Shown here in pieces: positions 38,749 to 50,379 of a DNA stretch of 64,000 nt. Under the pieces are notes generated by a model, which searched no databases, was not told the origin of the DNA, and saw nothing but the letters and a program-made list of their open reading frames with translations. Source of the DNA: Sipunculus nudus (lineage: Eukaryota; Annelida; Sipuncula; Golfingiida; Sipunculidae); the NCBI GenBank assembly GCA_026874595.1, contig CM049316.1:14637839-14701838 (forward strand). The letters are read 5' to 3'. A program made the position numbers and the translations under genes. Position 1 is the stretch's first letter. Each line of letters starts with the position of its first letter.

Positions 38749-39148
38749 TTTAGGTTTCAAGGCGCTTCTGTCCCTTACAGAGGAAGAACGGAAACGAAGG
38801 GAAAGGAGCATCAAGAACCCAGAAAAGAGAGCAGAATACTCTAGGAAAGGACGAGAAAAGTGGAAGAAGTACATAGAAGAAGGCGAGCTTAAATATATAC
38901 ACAGGACTGGGCAAGAAAAGACAAAGCAGAATTAAATGGAGAGAAGCAGAGGAAAAGCAGAGCGGGAGCCAAAACTGAAAATGAATAATTACCCCCACCT
39001 ACCAGTCCGCCACGAAAAGAGTTCATTCATAGCACGAACAAGGCATGGCAGGAAGAACGTGAAGAAAAGTCGTGCTAAGTGTTACAAGGAAATTGAAAAA
39101 CCCAGAAAGGATATTTTGATTGAAAGGAAGCGTGTTAAAAAAATATAA
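38749..39148 (+). pseudogene. Remnant of a Lys/Arg/Glu-rich coiled-coil coding sequence
   Basis: After a TTGCTTTAG acceptor-like site, one frame reads a highly charged stretch including TEEERKRRERSIKNPEKRAEY. A frame change near 38908 is followed by another basic stretch ending RAKCYKEIEKPRKDILIERK. The repeating arginine-glutamate heptad-like pattern and purine bias differ from all nearby DNA and suggest a former exon. I do not recognise the family with certainty. Similar charged proteins are common as lineage-specific multigene families in molluscs (inference). It ends where dispersed repeat R2 starts. Confidence 0.4.
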
Positions 39149-39906
39149 AACAATGGACCATGGGTCACTGTGCTGTGCTGAAGTTGACCGTGAAGGAAAA
39201 TGGTGATTGTTACAAAACCTCTGTACCTCTGTATATATTTTCTTTATTTAATCAATTTTATGCGGTTGCAATAAAACTATTGCTCCAGTGCTCAGGTACA
39301 AGGACTCCGTGGCAGACTGCATGGGGGGGGGGGGGGGTGAGAGTTAAAAAAACTATGAAAATCACTTTTATTCCCATTCTACTGAGGCAGAATAAGTTTA
39401 TAAATTTTACTCTACATTTACGCGTTTACGGTATAACATATGTGACTGAATATTAATTTAACAATTCTAATTGCATCAACATTAAATAGCCAGTATGGTC
39501 ATCACATGATGCATGCACACAGATGTATTTTTTATATAAAAAATAATTTTTAATTCAATTTTTTAATATTTTAACAATAAATATCTGAAAATAACATGAT
39601 TCAGAATTCATAATACTTAAATGCACCTTTATTTATCCATTATCTGGCTCATATATCATCAAATTATGCCTACTGATGGGTTTAATCATATTTCAGTTCG
39701 CTAAAATTATATTAAAGAAAATTGATTTCTTAAAAAAAATGCTACACTACCACAATATGGCATCTTCTGGATTACTCCTTGAATTACTAATTACTCCTTA
39801 AATTACTAATTCAAGAACAGTTTTGTACATTGGAGTGGAAACAGCGTAATAATTAAAGAAATGCGGTTCAAACAGTAACAATTGTTGCAATACATTTGGT
39901 GTGTGT
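39149..39906 (+). repeat. Dispersed repeat family R, copy R2, left half
   Basis: It matches 23478-24475 in order (GGACCATGGGTCACTGTGCT, AAATATCTGAAAATAA, TTTATCCAT, TACTGATGGGTTTAAT, TTTTGTACATTGGAGTGG) and stops exactly at the GTGTGTGT that borders the hAT element. Its other half resumes at 54445. Confidence 0.85.
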
Positions 39907-40197
39907 TAGGGCCCTACGCGGGCCGAAAAATTTAAACCCGCACCCGCCCCGCATTATGTAATGTCAGCCCGCCCCGCAGTTAAAAAGATAAATTCAGCCC
40001 GCCCCGCCCCGCAATTACTACCTGTCTATTTGCCCGCACCCGGCCCGCAAAGTTTTCATTCAGCCCACACGCCCCGCCCCGCAAAATTTTCAAACTCCAG
40101 TCCACTCCAGCCAACAAAAAATGTAACATGAAATAAAAATCATACATAAATCACTGTTTATTTATAACACTGTGCAAAACAGAACAGTTTAAAAAAG

Positions 40198-40325
<128 letters not shown>

Positions 40326-40439
40326 GTTTGTTCATCAAAACTCCATCACCACTGGTCACAAAATGTCCAACACCACTGGTCACACAAAAACCATATTACA
40401 AATATGAAAGGCACATATCTGAGTTGTTGTGAAATGGTT

Positions 40440-40628
40440 GTTGAGCATCAGGATGTCATCAACGGCCGGGCTGCATAGAGCGGTCCCTCTTCTGCGTGAT
40501 GAGTTGGCCTGCCACACTGAAGTTCCTTTCCGATGCTGCGCTTGTCGCCATGATGCATAGAACATCCCTTGCCATAGTGAATAGTCTCGGATACTCCTTT
40601 GTGTGCTGTCTCCACCAAACAAGGGGAT
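40440..40628 (-). pseudogene. hAT transposase, C-terminal dimerisation exon
   Basis: After a CTTTCAG acceptor the minus strand encodes PLVWWRQHTKEYPRLFTMAR, then ATSAASERNFSVAGQL. These are the signature WW, P-x-L-A and SERxFSxAG motifs of the hAT family dimerisation domain (Dimer_Tnp_hAT). A stop follows [11 protein letters not shown], while the expected downstream [11 protein letters not shown] is found in a different frame. A one-base frame break therefore interrupts the C terminus near 40470. Non-functional as it stands. Confidence 0.9.
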
Positions 40629-40856
40629 CTGAAAGTAAAAAAAAAAAAATTGGTATAAAAATACATGCAATTAGTTTTTTATTTATTTTTTATTGTTCAA
40701 ACAATATTTTTTTACTTATATAATGTAGTTTCACCTGAGGTTAGATCAATCTACTTCTTCAGCCTGGTAAATTTAAAATGTATAATATACATTTACATCA
40801 AAAGATACAGTGGATCACCTGGATTTAATTGTGTTTGAAAGTTATTTATAAATCAC

Positions 40857-41147
40857 CTTGTGTTTCGGAAGCGGTCCTTGCAGTTCTGTATTTTGCCACC
40901 TCATCTTCAACTGACTCTTCCTCTTCTTCATCATCAAAGTGGCTGGACTTCTGGGGTTTTTTTTCGGGGGAGGGGAGCGGTCTCTCATATCGATGTGGTC
41001 AGGTAGTTGAGCAGCCTTCACTGTGACCTGTTCCTGGATGAGATCTAGTGTTGACTGTCTTTGGTTCTGTCGAATCACCTTCACACTGCGCTGTTTGGGA
41101 CTAAGGAACACAGCCATCCTGTGCACGTCATCCAATGTGAACTTTGT
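40857..41147 (-). pseudogene. hAT transposase exon before the dimerisation exon
   Basis: Bordered by TTTCAG and a GTGATT donor. It begins TKFTLDDVHRMAVFLSP, matching the hAT stretch where the protein reads 'H-x-x-A-x-F-L-x-P'. The end encodes an acidic block, DDEEEESVEDEV, in another frame, which joins the next exon correctly. So a small indel has broken the frame, most likely in the T/G homopolymers near 40955-40975. Confidence 0.8.
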
Positions 41148-41429
41148 CTGAAATAAAAAAAAAAGTGGAATGTATAGGATTATGTATAGCTAAACCAATT
41201 ATAAAATTTGAGACTCAGGCTTAATTAATTCACATTGAAATATTTAATTATTTGTGTATTCTCATGTCTAACAATGGATTATAACAATGGATAGTATATT
41301 CTTAACTATAGTATAATAGTATGGAGCTATATTATATTATTCAAATATAAGATCTTTTATATATAACAAATACGGTATTTTAGTATGGTCATATTCATAC
41401 ATTTATTTTATGCACAATCATTGGTTTAC

Positions 41430-41588
41430 CTCTAAGTAGGTCAGACATATGGTCTTCATAGCCTGTATGGCCTCTGAATCTTTTTCCTAGACTTTGCAGT
41501 AGGACTTGATTTGTGCAATCCAAGGCAACACAACATGTATGGTTGGGGTGTTGCTGGCCTCTAATTCTGCAGTAGCGATCTTGAACAT
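41430..41588 (-). pseudogene. hAT transposase internal exon with a nonsense codon
   Basis: The 159 nt exon (phase 0 at both ends) encodes FKIATAELEASNTPTIHVVL and PWIAQIKSYC, which match the hAT core segment 'ATxELEAxxxPTLHxVLPW'. One in-frame TAG follows CKV. Splice borders are TTTTGAAAG and GTAAAC. Confidence 0.85.
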
Positions 41589-41790
41589 CTTTCAAAATAA
41601 AAACAAAAACGTGGATGGTGAATAAGAATATCTAGTACAGTGTCATGGTATATATGAATATCTAAGTCTTAAAGCTCCTACTTAAATTAATGCAGCATCG
41701 CAAAGCATACAAGTTATTAATTTTACAATTATGTATTCGTGGCAGATCAGAGTTCAAAGTAGGCCATATTTAAAAGAAAGATTCTTTTAC

Positions 41791-42000
41791 CTTCAGAAAT
41801 GACACAAGTTCCTGCAGAAGATCCTGCCTCAAATATGGCACTGCGCACATTATCCCCTGTTTACTTCTTGGCCGGGTCGAATTCTCCTGTACAAAGCATC
41901 CGGCTGCATGGTGAGGTTCCACTGTTCTGTTTTCCAGTGTGCCGTCACTGCCAGATATAGCTGAGTTTCCGATACGAATCCCACAGATAATAGAAAATAA
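41791..42000 (-). pseudogene. hAT transposase exon upstream of the core
   Basis: The last part encodes VPYLRQDLLQELVSFLK, ending at a GTAAAA donor. It flows in frame into the next exon, as in intact hAT proteins (ELVxFLKxFxxAT). The 5' border is uncertain. The rest of the N terminus, including any BED-type finger, was not firmly located. Confidence 0.65.
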
Positions 42001-42092
42001 CACAGAATTTTAGGTTTAAATTACCATATTGCCAAAATATCTGTCCTTGATTTATATACTGACAGTCTTATAGTTAAACGTGATAATATTTA
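41988..42092 (+). repeat. ~105 bp direct repeat, left copy
   Basis: It matches 52998-53105 at roughly 90% (shared AACACAGAATTTTAGGTTTA and TCTTATAGTTAAACGTGATA). Both copies are within the hAT element, about 11 kb apart, on either side of the nested insertions. Confidence 0.8.
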
Positions 42093-42775
42093 CCACTTAA
42101 GAGTTTTCATGATTGATCTTAACCACAAAAAAATACCCATTACGATTCCAATCAAAAGAGTACTGACTTTGGCCCTTAAACAACAAATTCTGCACCTGCA
42201 CTTAGTATCAAATTATAGGTTATCCATTTGAGCCTTAGAGTTGTATATTTTTTGGTATTTGTAATATTTTTATCTGTTTTTATTTTTATTTATTTAAATT
42301 TCATAGACTCGTACTAAAAGATTGGTATCATTACTTTCACAAGTGGATGCTATTGGATTTTGATTCTCTTTTTTAATCTGTTGAAAAAATTTTTTAAAAG
42401 TGAAAAATTACTGGTTTTATTTGTTCTAACATAAAAAATCATTTGTTAAATAAATTCTGATCTTAAGAATTTAAATAACTATGGAATGTACCTGATTAAA
42501 TTTTTATTTTATAGTGTACTCTTTAATAAGCCTCTCCCCTATGGGTTAAGTGAATGAAAATATTGTCTGCTTGGCCCTGTAACATGTGAGCAAACTGAAT
42601 ATCAGACGAAACATGTCACTGATTGCTGGCCCGACCAGTGAATGACAGAAAATTCACAGGCGTTCGCATTCATGACTTTTTACAGGGTCAGCCTATATAT
42701 AGTTATTCAGATTCGAGTGCACACACTCTTAGTGGTTTCCTTATATGTGTATTTTTTAAAAGATAAATCTGTTTA

Positions 42776-44515
42776 ATTGTATCCGCCAAAACAGAGTTTT
42801 GCGGATACTATGTTTTCAGCTGCACGCCGCCGCCGCCGCGTAGGTTTCCGGAGAACTCCTCCGTAACCGCTGGGCGGAATTTTACGAAACCCGGGATTAT
42901 GTTCGGTTCACATGTGAACTGCTGCGCCCCGATTTTGTTTTGACCTCTGACCTTTCCTCTGCGCTCTGCGTCCGTTTGTGCGTCTGTTTCCACACATAAA
43001 CCCACATATCTCGGGAACCGTTTGACGGATCAGGAAAATTTTTTTGCATAAATGTAGCCCTTGGAGAGCTTTATAACATACACAAAAAATGGTGGCGCCA
43101 CCTGCAACCATGTTTGCACAGTGTCCATCTGTTCGTCTGCCTTGGGTTAAAATCACTCATATCTCTGCAGTGACTTGACTAATTCACCTGAAATTTGGCA
43201 TGCGTATACATCCTGGATAGCTTTTCTGATTTTGTGACAGGTGGCGCCACCTACATTCACGTTTACGCTGCAGACATCCAAGCTCATATCTCGGGAACCG
43301 TTTGACCGATCAGGAAAATGTTTTTGCACAAATGTAGCCCTTGGAGAGCTTTATAACATACACAAAAATGGTGGTGCCACCTGCAACCATATTTGCACAG
43401 TGTCCATCTGTTCGTCTGCCTTGGGTTAAAATCACTCATATCTCTGCAGTGACTTGACTAATTCACCTGAAATTTGGCATGCGTATACATCCTGGATAGC
43501 TTTTCTGATTTTGTGACAGGTGGCGCCACCTACATTCACGTTTACGCTGCAGACATTTAAGCTATTATCTCGGGAACCGTTTGACCGATCAGGAACATTT
43601 TTTTGCACAAATGTAGCCCTTGGAGAGCTTTATAACATACACAAATAATGGTGGCGCCACCTGCAACCATGTTTGCACAGTGTCCATCTGTTTGTCTGCC
43701 TTGGGTTAAAATCACTCATATCTCTGCAGTGACTTGACTAATTCACCTGAAATTCGGCATGCCTATACATCCTGGATAGCTTTTCTGATTTTATGACAGG
43801 TGGCGCCACCTACATTCACGTTTACGCTGCAGACATCCAAGCTCATATCTCGGGAACCGTTTGACCGATCAGGAAAATTTTTTGCACAAATGTAGCCCTT
43901 GGAGAGCTTTATAACATACGCAAAACTGGTGGCGCCACCTGCAGCCATTTTTGCACAGCTCCTGTCTGTTTGTCTGCCATGGGATAAAATCACTCATATC
44001 TCGGCAGTGGTTTGACATATCTGGCTAAAATTTTGCAGGTTTATACATCCCCGACAGCTCTCTTGATTTTATGACAGGTGGAGCCACCTGCATTCTAGTT
44101 TATGCAGCAGACATCCAAGCTCATATCTTGGGAACCGTTTGACCTATGGGGCCAAAGTTTTGCATGTGTATAGTTCTCACATAGCTCTTTATCATACGCA
44201 AAACTGGTGCCGTCACCTGCAACCATTTTTGCTCAGCGTCCATCTGATTGTCTGCCACGGGCTAAAATCACTCATATACATGTAGTGGTTTGACTTATCT
44301 GCTTTAAATTTTGCATATGTATACAACTGGGACGGCTTTCTGGATTTTGTGGTAGGGAGGGCAACCTTCATACACAATTTGGCTGCAGACATCCATGCTA
44401 ATATGCAACACTTCACTCTATTTCCCCTTGCCACTTAATCCATGCCTCACTTCAGCGGTTCCACTCTGATTTAGGCGGATACACGTAGTCGCTTGTCGAC
44501 TACCCGTATTCTAGT
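42776..44515 (-). mobile_element. Helentron-associated-like element H6, longest array, reverse orientation
   Basis: Read on the minus strand it starts ACTAGAATACGGGTAGTCG, with the hairpin, and ends with the GTATCCGC/GCGGATAC hairpin (about 42779-42808). Palindromes GGTGGCGCCACC or close variants lie at about 43092, 43241, 43372, 43520, 43650, 43799, 43928, 44076 and 44205, so it holds about 4.5 composite units of ~280 bp. Units near the 3' end are nearly identical to each other and to H1, which suggests recent array expansion. It sits in the body of the hAT element. Confidence 0.8.
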
Positions 44516-45063
44516 TATTATTTTGAGGTTTATGTGCTTACATCTTTAAAAGGTTATAAATTGTAAGATCTTGTTCAGAGACCATATTAAACCCTTGAAA
44601 CCAACCTAATATGTCTAACAAGATATACAAAAATGAAGAATGATATTATTATTTTTAGACTGTATTATATGCTTACTTTACCTTTATTTATTTTAATGAT
44701 TGTTATATGGATAAATAATGGGATATATTGATATAACAATATTTTGCTCAGTTTCTCGTTTTTTTATGTCAACTGTAAACTAAAGGGTCTGCACTTTATC
44801 ACTCTTTCTATACATATATATATAGCACTTAATCTGAATAATTAATAAATGAATAATTGACTGTCCCCTTTTTTCCATAACAATTATAAAGTTCTGCATT
44901 GCGAAAAATCGGATTTATAGTCTTACAATATATATAGACACACACATATCAACGCTTACTTGATATAACAACTATTTAACCTCATCTTTTACATTTACTT
45001 AATTAGCACACTGTTCTATCTTTATACATTTAGTTCATGCTGCCTTACCTGGCCCTTTACTAT

Positions 45064-45297
45064 TGTAGTGGGCATCCTGAACCGCTGTGAGCCGACGGTC
45101 TTACACGGTTGTGACCGGCGGAAGTGGGGCGGTCAGGGCCTATATAAGGGGGAAACCGGGGGTTTACGGAGAGCTAGCGGCTCGGAGCTAGACCGGATGG
45201 TCGTGTGCTGTGTATAGTTAAGTGTAATAAACGTTTTATATATTTATACCTGTGTTGTTGAGCCCCAAAGGAAACAGGAACCTAACAGAACGTTACA
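45064..45297 (+). repeat. 5' LTR
   Basis: It contains a TATATAAGG promoter box (45141-45149) and an AATAAA polyadenylation signal (45226-45231). Confidence 0.95.
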
Positions 45298-45298
45298 G

Positions 45299-45313
45299 TG
45301 GTGGCAGCGGTGG
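45299..45313 (+). other. Primer binding site, tRNA-Leu type
   Basis: TGGTGGCAGCGGTGG begins one base after the LTR. It is complementary over 15 bases to the CCA-bearing 3' end of eukaryotic tRNA-Leu (acceptor strand CGCTGCC plus discriminator A), as I know it from animal tRNA-Leu(AAG). Reverse transcription would start here. Confidence 0.75.
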
Positions 45314-45370
45314 TTCCTTTGCTGGATAACACATGGGACTGTATTGGTGGGAACAGATAAACAGTGTATC

Positions 45371-46747
45371 ATGGCGAGCATGGCATATCTGGAAAGACTG
45401 GAGGAATTGGAAAATTCCGTGTATGAGGATATTCTGAAGACCCAGAATGATACTGAAAGTTTAAGACTTTCTTTGGAGACAAAAAGGCAGCGCAAATGTA
45501 AACACAGAAGGGCTAAAAGAACTACACCGTGTGGGTCAGTTGAGGTTGATCATATGTTGACGAAAATTCATGGAAATGGTCAAGTGAGTGAACATTTTAC
45601 GGCTATAAAAGCTCCACAGTCTACCCCGTCATTTGTGTTTGAGACCGTCCCGGAGACTCCTAGTGATTCTACGGTTCTAGTCCCTGTTCATAGAAATGTG
45701 CTACATTCGGTTTCATCGTCAAGATCTCGTCATAGACTCCATGATGTGCCTGTACAATTGGGCGAACTGGTTGGGTCCTCATTACCGCGAACAGGAACAT
45801 GGCCGCCAATGGAACCGTCAAAACCGCCGATTTTTGTCAAACAACCGCTGGAGTCAGCTCCATGTACGAGGGAACCATTAGTGGATCAGTCGGAACTACT
45901 AGGATCACAACGACGAGTTGCCTCCAAGATAGACCTTGTGCAGCAGCTGATGGATCCTGGTCGTGTGAGTCATGACCTACAGGATGACTTGTCAGCGCAT
46001 ATTAGTCCAGAGCGCTGGCATTGCAGGACCGCTGAACCACCGCTGGGAGATACAGGCCGACCGCCGGAGCATTGCCAGGCTTGCACAACTGAACCGCCTC
46101 TGGTGGAAGCCGTTAAACTACCAGAGTATCGTCCTGTGAGGGCCATGGGACCGCCACCGGTGACTGTCAATCAACCGCCGGAGCGATTTCGGGGACAACC
46201 GCCGCCGGCTGAACCGTCAGCGGTCTTGAAACCGCGTTGCCTTGCACTACCCTCCAATGTTAATGAACCAAGTCGAACTGGGATGGGGAATGATGTCCTT
46301 TCAAACCAGCTTCGATCAGGTCGACCTCAGTTTGACAGGTTGGATGATCCATTACCTTCAACTGAGCTTCGAAGACAGGGGCACCACGCTATTGGTTCAC
46401 ATACTTCAGGACTAGGGAGCATGAAGTTGAAAGTCAAAGTTCGCGATTATGATGGTTCTACGCCATTAGAGGAGTACTTAATTCATTTCAACAGAGTAGC
46501 ACGACTGAATGAATGGAATGATCAACAACTGGCGGATTATCTTTTTGTTTCGCTCAAAGGCCCCGCCTTGGGGGTTGCTTCTGCACTGATAGCTAGCGAA
46601 CAAATGGACTACGGTTGCCTTGTGAAAGCGTTGACTAGGAGGTTTAGCACAAGTAACCGTTACACCTCCGCTCGGGCTGAACTTAAAGGACAAAGAGAAA
46701 ACCTGATCAATCTATCGCTGAACTGGGACAAAACATCAGACAGTTGA
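45371..46747 (+). pseudogene. gag: Gag, N-terminal and central part, frame broken
   Basis: The frame opens earlier but the first ATG is at 45371 (MASMAYLERLEELE). Residues 1-45 look coiled-coil and basic, followed by a long proline-rich region (many PPE, EPP and PPP words) at about 46020-46220. Then comes the typical gypsy capsid segment, starting around KVKVRDYDGSTPLEEYLIHF and including RVARLNEWNDQQLADYL. The frame ends at a TGA (46745-46747). Capsid similarity continues in a different frame from about 46695, so one base appears to be missing there. The product is the structural protein of the cytoplasmic particle. Confidence 0.9.
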
Positions 46748-48186
46748 TCCGTCTGGCATACCCAGACAGTTCAGTCTCGTTTCAAGAGGAATTTGCAGTG
46801 GAATCCTTCAAGTGTTCTTTGTATGATTTAGACCTCCAGAAAGCGTTAGTTCAGGGTAAACCAAAGACACTGGATGAGACAATGGATATTGTTGTTGAGC
46901 TGGACTCTTGGTTGAATGTGGAAAAGTCTCACAAGAACAGAGGGATTCATTTTACGAACGAGAAAACCCTTTTGTGGGAAAACTTATATAAAGACTTTAT
47001 GGATTATCTGGCGACGAGACAGGGGGAGCACCCCAAGCGGCATGAGACTGGACAGACTAAGGGGAATCAGTCTGTCGGATCAAAGGAGAGAAACAAACAG
47101 CAGTTATGTTTTCAGTGTGGTTCCCCTGATCATTTCATCGCAAACTGTCCGGATAAACCCAAGAAACGGTCTTTAAACGGGGAACGGCTGAGCCCGGGGA
47201 CCGGGGGGTCAGCCTATGGCATCGTAAAGACTGATGATAGGTCCGCTAATGTGACTGACTGCCGTTCTGGAACTAGGACAGAACTGAAATTACCCATGAC
47301 CCAAACGGGTATAGTGAGGGAGCCAGATCAGCATAACTCCAGGCCGGTCGAGGTGAGGGAAAATTCTCCTCTGTCTAAAGGAAATAGCAGGGTCCCCATA
47401 ATGGTGGTACCTGAAGTATTGAAATTTTCTGGACTCTATACGGAGGGGGAGGTCCTTGACCAAAAATTGCAGTTTTTGGTAGATACCGGCGCAGCTCAGT
47501 CATTTATCAGTAGCAGAGTGTGGCAGAGACTTTCTTCGGTCGATAAGCCTGAAATTCACCGACCCGATAAAGAGTTCCGACTGGCAGACGGAAGTTGTCT
47601 GAATGTTTTGGGGCATACAAGCCTGAGGATTGTATTTGGTGATAAGCTCATTGCGCACAAGATTTGGATAGGAGATATTAAAGATGATGCAATTCTCGGA
47701 CTAGATTTCCTCAGAGCGCACAAGTGTGAATGGGACTGGGAAAACGATGTGCTTGTGGTGCGAGCGCCGGGAGAACAGGGCGCAAAGCTGGCGTGCTGTC
47801 GGGTTAAATTAAAGGAAACTATCGTCATTCCGGGGAACACCGAACTAACGGCTCCTGCACAACTGGTGTTAAGCGACAGTAAACAGACTCCACCAGAAGG
47901 CATGATTTACAGCAACTCAGAGGCTCTCGTGAGGAAGAGAGTTGCTTTGGCGAATAGCCTGGTGCGTACTGGCCCCGATGCTGTTCCAGTTCGATTGCTG
48001 AACCCTACTTCTTACTCCGTCACAGTGTATAAAGATACAGCTATTGGGTACTTTGAACCAGTATGTGTGCTTGAAGAGAGCAATGTTGAACAACAGTGTC
48101 GGACAGAGGGGCCTGAAATTCCTAATCATCTCCAGGAGATTTATGCGGATGTTGAGGCAAGCCTCACGACGGGACAAAGAAAGTAA
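46696..48186 (+). pseudogene. gag-pro: Gag C terminus with zinc knuckle, and aspartic protease
   Basis: The frame carries the capsid end (LIRLAYPDSSVSFQEEF), then a CCHC zinc knuckle CFQCGSPDHFIANC (about 47107-47149). A retroviral-type aspartic protease follows, with FLVDTGAAQSFI (active-site DTG at about 47481) and the second conserved motif around AILGLDFLR (about 47692). A TAA at 48184-48186 closes it. The frame upstream of 46744 is inferred from similarity. Protease and RT share this frame and are separated only by that stop, which may be a nonsense mutation or a readthrough point. Confidence 0.9.
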
Positions 48187-50370
48187 TTTGGAAGACTCTT
48201 GTGTCGGTTTTCGCATGTCTTTTCCGAAACCGACGAGGACATTGGGAGGACTGACCTTATCAAACACAACATCCCGACAGGTGACGCTACTCCGGTGAAA
48301 CAACGGCCAAGAAGAGTTCCTCTTAGTCAGAGAGAGGAGGTAAAGGCGCAGATCGACAAGATGCAAAAGCGGGGCATAATTGAACTATGCAATAGTCCTT
48401 GGGCATCTCCCCTGGTCATTGTCAAGAAGAAAAATGGTTCCCCAAGGATTTGTGTGGATTATCGAGCCTTGAATAACGTAACAGTTAAAGACGCCCATCC
48501 CTTGCCTTGCATGGAGGACAATTTGGACGCTTTGAGTGTCTCACATTTGTTCTCGACATTGGATCTGACGTCAGGATACTGGCAGGTAGAGGTAGAAGAG
48601 AGTGATCGCAATAAAACGGCATTCGTGACCGGAAGAGGTGGCCATTACAGGTTCGTTACAATGCCATTCGGACTCTGCAATGCCCCATCGACCTGTCAGA
48701 AGTTGGTGGAGAAGGTCCTGGCAGGTTTGCAGTGGCATATTGCTGTTGTTTACTTAGATGATGTCATTGTGTACGCCAAGTCGGTGGAAGAACATCTAAA
48801 TCGGCTGTCTCTTGTATTAGCACGGTTTGAGCAAGCAGGAAAAAAGCTGAACACAAGTAAATGTAAGTTGCTCCGAACAGAGGTCACTTTTCTGGGTCAC
48901 ACTGTTTCCGCTGATGGTGTTGGAACTAATCCGGAATTAGTAAAAAAGGTGACCGAATGGCCACAACCTCAGAATCCGAGTGAAGTACGGACATTCCTGG
49001 GATTAGCTGGATACTATCGGAAATTCATACCAAACTATACCGAAATTGTGAGACCTTTGCAGCATCTTTCAGAGAAAGGAAAATCATTTAAGTGGACTGA
49101 GGAATGTGAAGTTTCAATGGAAAATCTCAAACAGAGGTTAGCCACTGCACCTATCCTGGCTTATCCAGACCAAGAATCCCCGTTTATTCTAGACACTGAC
49201 AGCAGTGCAAGCGCGATTGGTTGTGTGTTGTCTCAGGTGGTCGATGGAAACGAAAGAGTCATTGCGTATGGGAGCCGAGCATTGACAAAGGCAGAAAGGA
49301 ATTACTGTGTTACAAGACGAGAGTTATTGGCTATCGTGCACTTCATTGACTACTACAGGTATTACCTGTACGGAAAGAAGTTTCTTGTGAGGACAGATCA
49401 CGCTCCGCTGAAATGGTTGTATCGTATGAAGGAACCGCAAGGTCAGTTAGCAAGATGGTTTCAGAAATTGAGCTCTTTCCAGTTAGAAATTGAGCACCGT
49501 CCAGGACACAGACATTGCAATGCTGACGCCCTCTCCCGCAGGTGCTTCAAAGAGTGTTTCCATGAAGAGGACTCGGGTGATGTTCCAGAAGGGGTTCATT
49601 TCGAAGTACCTAGCTTCAAGACGATTGCCTCAGATCCCGTACGCGCTCTTAATGATAGACCAGGCAAGGGGAACGGGGGACAGTTGGATATCTCACTCGA
49701 TTCAGAGGATCTGTTGCGGTTACAAAAGAGTGATAAAGAGGTTGGCATTGTGTTAAGCTGGAAGGAGCAGAATCTGTCGCGACCGATATGGGAGGAAGTG
49801 TCACATCTTAGTCCCGATGTAAAGTTTTGGTGGGCTCGTTGGGACCAATTGGAGTTGAATGATGGCTTAGTGTATATCAGATGGGAGCCTGAGAAGCCTA
49901 CAGAGAAAGTTCGGCTGAGACTGCTGACGCCATTGTCACTAAGGGAAGAAGTGCTGGAATTGTGTCACGAATCAAAAATGGCGGGCCACCTTGGTGTCCA
50001 CAAAACATGGTCGCTGGTCAGGCGGTCTCAATTCTACTGGCCAGGTATGAGGAAGGACACAGTGAGATGGGTTATGCGATGTGAGACGTGTCAGCGCAGG
50101 AAACCGCCAGCATTTTCTAAGAGGCCTAAAATGGTCAGCTACCGAGTTGGTGCTCCATTCGAAAGAATGGCTCTTGATAATGCGGGACCTTTCCCAGTTA
50201 CCAAACAAGGGAACAAATATTTGCTGGTAATACAGGACTATTTCACGAAATGGGCAGAATGTTTCGCTCTTCCGAACCAGCAGGCGGGGACTATTGCTAA
50301 GTTTTTGTGGACAATATTGTTGCTAGTTTTGGGGTTCCTATGGAACTTCATTCTGACCAAGCCTCTGTAA
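48187..50370 (+). pseudogene. pol: Pol: reverse transcriptase, RNase H, integrase N-terminal half
   Basis: The frame continues directly after the TAA. RT shows PWASPLVIVKKKNGSPRICV, LDLTSGYWQVEV, MPFGLCNAP and the active-site YLDDVIVYA (48751 onward). RNase H shows LDTDSSASAIGCVLSQ, TRRELLAIVHF, RTDHAPLKWL and NADALSRR, keeping the four acidic residues. Integrase shows the HHCC zinc site (AGHLGVHKT, CETCQRR; 49980-50100) and the first catalytic-region motif, MALDNAGPFP. A frame break near 50302-50310 ends this frame at 50370. The other frame continues only as far as the second catalytic HSDQ. The third catalytic Glu and C-terminal domain are missing, so integration by this copy is not expected. 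Confidence 0.93.
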
Positions 50371-50379
50371 GCCTCTTAC

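Noticed and set aside
42808-43993. Several similar open frames of 65-82 codons
   Set aside because: They are repeats of the same tandem unit in H6 (and H1 in the other orientation), with no recognisable protein family.
45344-45370. Start of Gag at 45344
   Set aside because: That codon is TTG. The first ATG in the frame is at 45371 and fits a eukaryotic element better.
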